Origin: Ulva prolifera
Lineage: Eukaryota; Chlorophyta; Ulvophyceae; Ulvales; Ulvaceae
Assembly: GCA_023078555.1 (NCBI GenBank)
Contig: CM041200.1
Coordinates: 248,001-312,000 of the forward strand
Direction of reading: 5' to 3'
Length of the DNA: 64,000 bases
The notes beneath the pieces are model-generated. The model saw nothing but the letters and a program-made list of their open reading frames with translations, did not search any database and was not told where the DNA came from. A program made the position numbers and the translations under genes. Numbering within the stretch: position 1 is the first letter of the stretch; the number at the start of each line of letters is the position of its first letter. Positions 56,517 to 64,000 of the stretch are shown here, piece by piece.

Positions 56517-58299
56517 TCATGTACACAATCCGATTTTGCTGCTGTATTCGAGTGGCCACGGCCCAGGTGTCGCAGGACCGCCAGCGGCATCAGTTCGTCG
56601 AGCGTATCACGAAGGACAGCTTTCTTCAAGACTGTACCGCCGGGGACGCCCAATCATTCGGCCCGGATGTACCGACCTCACCACAGGTCCCATGACCATG
56701 GCTGACCGAACCGCAGACGCCATACATTGCCCCTCCGCGTGCAGTTCTGTCTCCCGCTAAAAGGGGGTCTCCCGGGAACCCGGCCGACACTAAAAAACAT
56801 GCATGATGGGCCGGTCGAGCAGTTGCTCTGGGCAGGTCTGGTTCGTCTACCACAGACTATACATCTGATGCCTCCAGAACTGATCAAACATCGTAGTCAT
56901 ACCGTTGTGATTGCTATTGATGCTTGGTGTTGTGCTGGCAGCGGTATCGATGCGACCATGCAAGTGACCGTGCACGTAGGCGTCAGGACTGTCGCTGCGT
57001 AAAGTCGCTGCCGTGCATGAATTGATTCAACTCATGTAGCACACAGAAATAATCATGGGTAGATCGTGTATCAGTATGGTGCACAGCATACATATCGTGT
57101 TTTTGGAGTACGGCTTCCTGCGAGCGCAGTTGACAGTACCTTCACGTCACTGGCTGCATTGAAGCTTTCGACAGGGATGGTACAGAACTTCTCCCACATC
57201 TCATATCGATGGCGCGTTGCTTGCGTACAGCGACTTCACAATGTACACGCCTCGTATGCGTGATGCCATCGCGGGCGGTCATTCAACACAGATGTGCGTG
57301 AGGCTGCAGCCGCGCTGTATCTGATCACATAACTGCAAAATTCCATGGCGTGCATAAGGAAACGTGATGTCATGTTGTAATGGTGCCAAACTTGCCACCA
57401 CCACGGCTGCCGTACAGGCGATGTGTGCCTCGCAGCCCACTGCCTACAGTAGCATTGACGCGCATAGTTGCTTTAACTTTCTATTGCAGTGTATTTCATG
57501 GTCGTTTGTATGCGAAACTATTGCACTGGTATACGAAGAACACGACAACACACCGTTTTCAACTGCCCCACATCAAGGGCCGCAGATGTGGGGCAGTTGA
57601 ACACGGTGTGTTGTCGTGTTCTTCGTATACCAGTGTACTACTGAAATAGCCAGCTGTCCGCTTCACTGCACATACAAGAAGGCTCACACAGTATCCACCC
57701 AAACAAAATTTGGAAAGTGGTCACCACTAAATCGTCATTGCAGAGTGAGAACATGCCTCAGCAACATGACTGCAGTCATCAGCGGTGCATGTGCCACGGG
57801 CTTGTTATATCTGAGTAAGATTCTACTGTATAGGCAAAGACACGGGAAGACTGACCTCTGCAATGTCATGGAGTTGTGCTTAGTGGCTGTGCGAATGCCA
57901 CAGAGCTGTGACTCTGTGTGCAAGCGATGACATAGCCTATCACCATGCACTCAGCGTGCAGCACCTGATGTTGAAACTTGGTACTAATGATGCCTGTCAT
58001 ATGTGCATCAGCATACCTGACAATGAGATCTGTATGGTCTCAAGTGCTAGAGTGGTCAGCTCGGGTGCGCTGTGTGAATGCCGCAGATGTGCCGTTCTCT
58101 ATAGACTTGGTACTCGTGGTGCCTGTCACATGCAGACATGCTTGGGCTTCAAAACATGGAAACAAGAATACCTTCACAGGCGGTTCATGATTCTGGGCTC
58201 GCTCGACCTCAGGGTGCATCACTTGGCACCAATGCTTACTGGTCAAATGAAAGGGCAGCAACTCCGACACTCATTCCATTCAAGAGCTGCGCAACAAGT
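56517..58299. other. Interval without a confident gene, contains a long hairpin
   Basis: Exon-like minus-strand frames occur at about 58.16-58.22 kb (HWCQVMHPEVERAQNHEPPV, followed by a gtattc donor) and about 56.55-56.65 kb (VLKKAVLRDTLDELMPLAVL). The main feature is the inverted repeat at 57524-57635. No family recognised. Confidence 0.3.
57524..57635. repeat. 112-nt near-perfect hairpin (50-bp arms, 12-nt loop)
   Basis: The left arm 57524-57573 (cactggtatacgaagaac...) and right arm 57586-57635 are reverse complements with one mismatch. The loop is caagggccgcag. No target duplication is obvious outside the arms. Confidence 0.9.
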
Positions 58300-58634
58300 T
58301 GTCACAATGCATGCGCCTGCGGGCAGCAGCGTGGTGACAGGTGCACCCATGCACGATCGATCTGCGGATTCAGTGCAGGGGTAAGCCGTCAGCGGGATTG
58401 TCCCGGAGTAGCGAGGTGTCCCGCCGTAATCTTGACTATTCAGTGTGCATATATGGGTGTGCACACAGAGTGCTGTAACCATTCTCTTTACTGTTTCATG
58501 GTATTAGCAGTACTCTCTCCAACAGTGTTCCAAGGTTCTACCTCTGTGCGCAACAGGTTTGGAGCACTGGCGGACTGACTTGACCTGTGCATGACTGCGC
58601 GTCTGACCTGCATAAAGGGTAGTTTTTTTTTACA
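58300..58634 (+). repeat. 5' LTR of copia copy B (335 bp)
   Basis: TGTCACAATGCATGCGCC ... TTTTTTTTACA, then the primer site. Subfamily 1 by shared variants with the 24818 LTR (gactattcagtg, catatatgg). It contains a TATA-like gcatatatggg. Left flank is aagtt. Confidence 0.88.
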
Positions 58635-58936
58635 TGGTATCGATGAATGTTTGCGTCATGTCTGTTATGGTCTTGTTCAGGAGGCCGTTGGCTAAAGTTT
58701 GCGCGCAGACACGGCTGGCATTCCACTGTTCTGCCGGCGCTTAGACCGCGGTCACAAGCGTAGGCATTATCAAGCAGTCTCGTAGCAAATTGTTGTTAGA
58801 TACAATTCGAAACGTCTGTTTTAATATTAAGCGCTGGGAAAGCGAATGCGTTCGCTTATTTCTCAACCTGTCGGCTTGCGAGCCACCCATCGGTTAGTCA
58901 CTGCGCACGACAGACAACCGTCCGTCCTACCGTAGG

Positions 58937-60720
58937 ATGTCTGGCAATCTCTACAACCAGAACCAGAACCCTCTGTTTGTGGAGGTCGCGGGTAATGCTG
59001 ACCAGCAACTGCCCGACGACGAGCAGCAACAGAAGCAGTAGCCGGTCCACGCGCAGCAGGCACAACCTGAGGGCATGCGCCTCAGATATAGTCGCGTCGT
59101 CCCTGCTCGGGACGCTTCCCAAGCGGGGCACAGCAGCCAGCAGGTACCCCTTCCTTCTCATGTTGTGAACGATGCCAGTCACACTGAGTTGCTCATCAGT
59201 CTCAGAGAGACGTTGACCGAAGCGCTGCATGCATCTCGGGGACGTAACGAGCCTGATTTGTCGAAAGAAAAACTGCCTGAGTGGAATTATAAGACCGAAC
59301 GTTTCGTTGCGTACGAGCAGAAAGTCTTCCTGTGGTTAGGTCAGTTTGAGCTAGATCACCTGTTGCAGCACGCACCGTCCGCAGACGAACAACATGTCCA
59401 TGCTAGAGCAAGGACTCAGGTCCTTATGTCTTCGCCTGACGCGGATAGGACAACTGTCTATCGCATGTCACATCTGTGTGAAGCATGTGCCTACTTGACT
59501 GCAAAGTATAGGCCTAGCAGTGAAGCCGAGATCCACAGACTGTGGAGTCGCTTCAACTCGTTATCACAGAAAAGAAGAGACGTGGGGTCTTACTGTGGTG
59601 ATGTGAGTGTGTACACTCAACTGGAGGCACTAGGTGCCGATGTGGGCCAGCGATGGCTTCGATTGAAACTGTTAGAAGTGGGGGAGGAGTTCAACGCTGT
59701 GCGCGGCGAGGTTCTCCACTCTTCCCCACATGTAATCATTGCACGTTTGACTGAGCATGCTGATTTGCTCAAGCAACAGCGGATGCGGGTGTCACAATGC
59801 ATGCGCCTGCGGGCAGCAGCGTGGTGACAGGTGCACATGTCACAATGCATGTGCCGGCGGGCAGCAGTGTGGTGACAGGTGCACCCATGCACGGACGATC
59901 CGCGGATCCAGTGCAGGGGTAAGCCGCCAGCTGAGATTGTCTCGATGTAGTGAGACAGATCCCGCGAGGGTTTCCCGTCGTAACCCTTAGTGTTCAGTGT
60001 GCATATAAGCTTGTGCACACTGAGACATGTAACCATTCTTCTTACTGTTTCACGGTACTAGCAGTATCCGATCTCTCCCTCGCATTCCTCGGTTCTACCT
60101 TTGTGCGCAACAGGTATGGAATGCTGGTTACCTGACCTGACTTAAGACTGCGCGTCTGACCTGCAGATAGAGTACATTTCTGACAGCACCCATGCACGAT
60201 CGGTCTGCGGATCAGGTGCAGGGGTAAGCCGCCAGTAGGATTGTCCCGGAGTAGTGAGGGAGATCCTGTGAGGATCCCCCGTCGTAATCTTGACTATTCA
60301 GTGTGCATATATGGCTGTGCACACAGAGAGCTGTTGCCTTTCTTCTCACTGTTTCACGGTACTAGCAGTATCCGATCTCTCCCTTCGCATTCCTCGGTTC
60401 TACCTCTGTGCGCAGCAGGTTTGGAATGCAGGTTACCTGACCTGACTTAAGACTGCGCGTCTGACCTGCAGATAGAGAGTATTTCTGACAGCGGGCTAGG
60501 TCTAGGGCGCCCGCGGGCAAACCAGGCCATGGCTGGCGCAAGCAGCCACGAGGAGACGGTCCTGCAGTTGCCGCGCTCGACGCTGGCAAGGCTCCTCGAT
60601 AGGAGACCTGGACATGCTTCTTCTGCAAGAAGAAGGGTCACTTACGTGCGAACTGCCCCCAGCGCAAACAGGCTGCGGCCAAAGATGCGTACGATGTAGA
60701 ATTGCCTGAAGAATTCCCGG
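58937..60720 (+). pseudogene. Copia copy B gag, broken
   Basis: ATG 58937 (MSGNLYNQNQNPLFVEVAGN). A TAG at 59039-59041 follows QQQQKQ, then the same frame continues (PEGMRLRYSRVVPARDASQ; KLPEWNYKTERFVAYEQK). It is cut at 59789 by the LTR nest and resumes at about 60496 (RSRAPAGKPGHGWRKQ), with another stop before the zinc knuckle CFFCKKKGHLRANC. The protease motif is NFIIDSGSDIHIVGNRE. Confidence 0.82.
59790..60490 (+). repeat. Solo LTR containing a second solo LTR (nested)
   Basis: Outer LTR pieces 59790-59837 and 60186-60490 are flanked by the 5-bp repeat gcggg (59785-59789 and 60491-60495). An inner LTR, 59838-60185 (TGTCACAATGCATGTGCC ... TTTCTGACA), splits the outer one and is flanked by gcaca/gcacc (59833-59837 and 60186-60190), a 5-bp duplication with one change. 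The outer LTR is of subfamily 1, the inner of subfamily 2. Confidence 0.88.
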
Positions 60721-60884
60721 ATCACGATGTGTTGAAACCGTGGAATTTCATCATAGATAGCGGTTCTGATATTCATATCGTAGGCAATCGCGAGATGTTT
60801 ACCGAGTATGGTCCATGCCAGAGGACTGCCAATCCCGCGGGACCAGGCAAGGTTCCTATTATGGGCAAGGGAACCATTCAGGTG

Positions 60885-61232
60885 TGTCACAATGCATGAG
60901 CCTGCGGGCAGCAGTGTGGTGACAGGTGCACCCATGCACGGACGATCCGCGGATCCAGTGCAGGGGTAAGCCGCCAGCCGAGATTGTCTCGATGTAGTGA
61001 GAGAGATCCCGTGAGGGTTTCCCGCCGTAACCTTGTGTGTTCAGTGTGCATATAAGCATGTGCACACTGAGATCTGTAACCATTCTCTTTACTGTTTCAC
61101 GGTATTAGCACTCTCCTTTCAGCATCTCTCGGTTCTACCTCTGTGCGCAGCAGGTACGAGATGCTGGCTGTCCTGACCTGACTTGAACGAGGACTGCGCG
61201 TCCGCACTGCACATAAGATAGCTTTTCTGACA
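60885..61232 (+). repeat. 5' LTR of copia copy C (348 bp)
   Basis: TGTCACAATGCATGAGCC ... CTTTTCTGACA followed by TGGTATCGATGATG. Subfamily 2 (gtgtgttcagtg, gcatataagcatgtg). TATA-like gcatataagc inside. Confidence 0.9.
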
Positions 61233-61538
61233 TGGTATCGATGATGTTAGCGTTATGTCTGTTTATGGTCTTGTTCAGGAAAGCCGTCGGCCAATGTCTG
61301 TGCGCAGACACGGCGGGCATTCCACTGTTCTGCCGGCGCTCAGACTGCGGTCAATAGCGCAGGCGTCATTTAGCTCTCTCGTAGTATATTGTTGTTAGAC
61401 ACAATTCGAGAAGCTTGTTTTAATGATCAGCGCTGAGAAAAGCGAACGCGTTCGCTTGTTCTCTCAACCTGTTTGCTTGCGAGCAATCCCACTGGTTAGT
61501 TGCTGCGCGCGACAAACAACCATCTGTCCTGATGCAGG

Positions 61539-62684
61539 ATGTCTCTCTCGAACGCCAACTCCAACGCCAACTCTCCTCGCGAGGAGAGGCGTGACGATGC
61601 TGACCAGCAGCCTCTCGTCGACAGGGACGCTGACCAGCAGCTCCCTGACGGAGAACAGCCTGCGGGTATGTTGCTCCGGGGCGGCCGAATTGTCCGGCCT
61701 CGACCCTCTTCCCACACTGGGCAGAGCAGTCAGCAGGTGCCTTTTTCCTCTCATGTTGTGAACGATCCTGGTCACACTGAGTCACTCATATCACTCGAAA
61801 CGTTGACCGAGGCGCTGCGCGCATCTCGGGGACGTAGCGAACCTGATTTGACTAAAGGGAAATTGCCTGAGTGGAATTACAAGACTGAAAGTTTCGTTGC
61901 GTACGAACAGAAAGTCTTTTTGTGGTTAGGTCAGTTTGAGTTAGATCATCTGTTGCAGCACGCACCGTCTGCGGACGAACAGCGTGTTCATGCTAGGGCG
62001 AGGACACAGGTCCTAATGTCTTTGCCTGACGCGGATAGGACGACTGTCTATCGCATGTCGCACTTGTGTGAAGCATGGTCTTACTTGACTGCCAAGTACA
62101 GACCTAGCACTGAAGCCGAAATCCACAGACTGTGGAGTCGGTTTAATTCTTTGTCACAAAACAATAAAGATGTTGCGACATATTGTGGTGATGTGATGAG
62201 TGTTTACACTCAACTGGAGGCACTAGGTGCCGATGTGGGCCAGCGATGGCTCCGATTGAAACTGTTAGAGGTGGGGGAGGAGTTCAACGCTGTGCGCGGC
62301 GAAGTTCAACACTCCTCCCCTCATGTGATAATATCGCGTTTAACTGAGCATGCTGATTTGCTCAAACAACAGCGGTCGCTGCAGGCTAGGTCTGGGGCGC
62401 CCGCGGGCAAACCAGGCCATGGCTGGCGCAAGCAGCACCGTGGTGACGGCCCTGTGGTCGCTGCTCTCGCAGCTGGCCAGGCTCCTCGCGAGGAGACCAG
62501 GACCTGTTTCTTCTGCAAGAAGAAGGGACATTTGCGTGCGAACTGCCCCCAACGCAAACAGGCTGCGGCCAGAGATGTTTGCACTATTGAAATGCCTGCC
62601 AAGTATCCACAGCCGGACGCGTCCATGCCGTGGAACATCATTGTTGATAGTGGGTCGGACATGCATATAGTAGGAAATCGGTAA
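61539..62684 (+). CDS. Copia copy C gag and start of protease
   Basis: 381 codons from MSLSNANSNANSPREERRDD. Gag core KLPEWNYKTESFVAYEQK, FELDHLLQHAPSADEQRV; zinc knuckle CFFCKKKGHLRANC; protease start NIIVDSGSDMHIVGNR. It ends at TAA 62682-62684 where copies A and B have a Glu codon (GNxEMFTEYG), so this stop is probably a point mutation rather than a gag terminator. Confidence 0.85.
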   Translation: MSLSNANSNANSPREERRDDADQQPLVDRDADQQLPDGEQPAGMLLRGGRIVRPRPSSHTGQSSQQVPFSSHVVNDPGHTESLISLETLTEALRASRGRSEPDLTKGKLPEWNYKTESFVAYEQKVFLWLGQFELDHLLQHAPSADEQRVHARARTQVLMSLPDADRTTVYRMSHLCEAWSYLTAKYRPSTEAEIHRLWSRFNSLSQNNKDVATYCGDVMSVYTQLEALGADVGQRWLRLKLLEVGEEFNAVRGEVQHSSPHVIISRLTEHADLLKQQRSLQARSGAPAGKPGHGWRKQHRGDGPVVAALAAGQAPREETRTCFFCKKKGHLRANCPQRKQAAARDVCTIEMPAKYPQPDASMPWNIIVDSGSDMHIVGNR

Positions 62685-64000
62685 ATGTTCACTGAGTACG
62701 GCCCATGTCAGAAAGTTGCCAATCTCGCGGGACCAGGGCAGCTTTCTATCATGGGCAGGGGAACCATTCAGGTGAACCTGGGTGCTTATGTGGACAAGCA
62801 TGGGAACACGCATCCACTGGATGTGGAAATTCCTGGTGTATACTATGCTCCTGAATGTCCGTACAACCTGCTCAGCACGATGGGTCTTAGACACGAGCAG
62901 ATGTTCTTAGACACGCGTAGGAATGTGTTGTATGTCCCTGGTCTGGGTGATATGGCTACCGACGTAGAGGACGATGCCAAATATCAGGAACTAGATGTGG
63001 ATGGTCATCCTGTCTTTGCGTTTAAAATGGCAGTAGATACCAAACCTATTCTCGTCGGTGCGCCTGTCAATAGGGGGGTAGTCTGGTCTAACCAGAGCAG
63101 TCCGACCTCGGTTGTTGAGGATCAACAGCAGTGGCATCATGTGGCGGTCGCGGCCATTGACCTGCAGCGACCCAATGCTGGGGGAGCTGAGGTCCCGCAT
63201 GATGCATACTTGCTGGAACCTGCTTTTCTAGCACACTTGTCTTTTCACCAGTCAAATTGGGTCCTGAAACGCATGCAATCTAACAGTGAATTTTATGGTC
63301 ATTTGAATTTGGATGTCGATTCCGAGCCACTAGGGAATCGGTGTCACGGCTGCAGAATTGGCAAAGTGCCTGCGGGCAAGTTTTCTGCCAATGATCGTGA
63401 GCTCATGGGCCAGGCCAAGTGGCCTGGTGAGCAACTGCACGCCGATTTAGCTGGTCCTGTCTCTCCGGTAGGAATTGGTGGTGTGAAATATGTTTTGTTT
63501 GTGATGTGTGCCTTTACCCGTTATACTTTCGTGGTAGGTCTGCGCAAAAAGAGTGAGGCTGCGGCCATGATCTCTTATATTATCGAACGCATTCGGGTGA
63601 ATGTGGTGAAGCCAGGTGAACCGGGTGTGCGCATCCTACACACCGACAAAGGGGGAGAGTTTATGGTCGCGGCCTTAAAACTCTACCTCCAGCGTCGTGG
63701 CATCACTCACCGCTTGACCCCCACAGCCGCTCATCGCTGTAATGGCATGATCGAGAGGAGGATCGGAGTGGCCTTTGAGTCACTCCGTGCTGTGCTGCTC
63801 GCGAGCGGCCTGCCTCTGTTCCTGTGGATAGAATGCCTCGCCAGCGTTGTCCATGGTCACAATCTCACGCCGTCGTCGGCACTGTACCATGACAAACTGG
63901 CGAGCATCCTCAAGGGCTTGAAAGCTCAGCATGCTGTCAACGCATCTGCGGATGTTGACGAAGCTGAGAAGAGCCTGGGGAAAGGTAAGCGCATGAAAAA
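62685..64000 (+). CDS. Copia copy C protease and integrase, open to the window edge
   Basis: Same frame after the TAA: MFTEYGPCQKVANLAGPGQL, PGVYYAPECPYNLLSTMGL, the zinc motif (FYGHLNLDV ... NRCHGCRIGKVPAG) and integrase core LHADLAGPVSPVGIGG, ILHTDKGGEF, CNGMIERRIG. No stop up to position 64000. The long undamaged frame suggests a recent insertion. Confidence 0.85.
   Translation, partial: MFTEYGPCQKVANLAGPGQLSIMGRGTIQVNLGAYVDKHGNTHPLDVEIPGVYYAPECPYNLLSTMGLRHEQMFLDTRRNVLYVPGLGDMATDVEDDAKYQELDVDGHPVFAFKMAVDTKPILVGAPVNRGVVWSNQSSPTSVVEDQQQWHHVAVAAIDLQRPNAGGAEVPHDAYLLEPAFLAHLSFHQSNWVLKRMQSNSEFYGHLNLDVDSEPLGNRCHGCRIGKVPAGKFSANDRELMGQAKWPGEQLHADLAGPVSPVGIGGVKYVLFVMCAFTRYTFVVGLRKKSEAAAMISYIIERIRVNVVKPGEPGVRILHTDKGGEFMVAALKLYLQRRGITHRLTPTAAHRCNGMIERRIGVAFESLRAVLLASGLPLFLWIECLASVVHGHNLTPSSALYHDKLASILKGLKAQHAVNASADVDEAEKSLGKGKRMK

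Larger units (their letters stand above)
58300..60884 (+). mobile_element. Copia copy B (5' part), interrupted by copies of the same family
   Basis: 5' LTR 58300-58634, primer site TGGTATCGATGAATG at 58635, leader, gag from 58937, an LTR-in-LTR nest at 59790-60490, the rest of gag with the zinc knuckle, and protease up to 60884, where copy C begins. The remainder of B would lie right of the window. Confidence 0.87.
60885..64000 (+). mobile_element. Copia copy C, nearly intact, runs off the window
   Basis: Inserted in the protease region of copy B. 5' LTR 60885-61232, primer site at 61233, gag-pol from 61539 to the window edge. Only one in-frame stop was seen. This is the best guide to the family's intact coding sequence. 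Confidence 0.88.

Overview
This is nuclear DNA from a photosynthetic eukaryote of the green lineage, most likely a green alga that can build cilia. Most host genes have several exons separated by short introns (about 70-500 bp). They encode plastid-lumen proteins (violaxanthin de-epoxidase, CYP38-type cyclophilin), an intraflagellar transport subunit (IFT38/CLUAP1), and general eukaryotic proteins. I cannot name the species.

Layout. 1-567: 3' end of a queuosine-salvage glycosylase gene (+), convergent with TRAPPC9/TRS120 (-, 757-8574). 9.3-11.0 kb: plastid-type alpha/beta hydrolase (+). 11.3-13.3 kb: violaxanthin de-epoxidase (-). 15.5-16.3 kb: an intronless coiled-coil gene (+). 17.5-24.8 kb: a decayed Ty3/gypsy chromovirus, itself hit by a 591-bp TA-flanked inverted-repeat element and a 335-bp LINE-like fragment. 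24.8-31.8 kb: a decayed Ty1/copia element (copy A) inserted in the chromovirus 3' LTR. Copy A carries a 593-bp array of about 168-bp tandem repeats flanked by a 30-bp duplication. 31.8-37.7 kb: poorly interpretable DNA with a 30-bp minisatellite. 37.7-53.2 kb: a gene-dense block, mostly on the + strand: SET/NAP histone chaperone, IFT38, mitochondrial bL25, NOC4, an RlmN-like radical-SAM enzyme, a small membrane protein (-) and PABPN1. 53.7-56.5 kb: CYP38 and a small membrane protein (both -). 57.5 kb: a 112-nt hairpin. 58.3-64.0 kb: two more copies of the same copia family (B, with C inserted in it), plus an LTR-in-LTR nest inside B's gag.

The host genes form no operon or pathway. Shared themes are photosynthesis (VDE, CYP38), RNA and ribosome biology (NOC4, RlmN-like, bL25, PABPN1, queuosine salvage), trafficking (TRAPPC9, IFT38) and chromatin (SET/NAP). 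The mobile part records a readable order of events: chromovirus first, then insertions into it, then several waves of copia elements from two LTR subfamilies. The least explained items are the 168-bp repeat insertion, the 57.5-kb hairpin, and several introns whose homology-supported 5' ends are GC or GA rather than GT.
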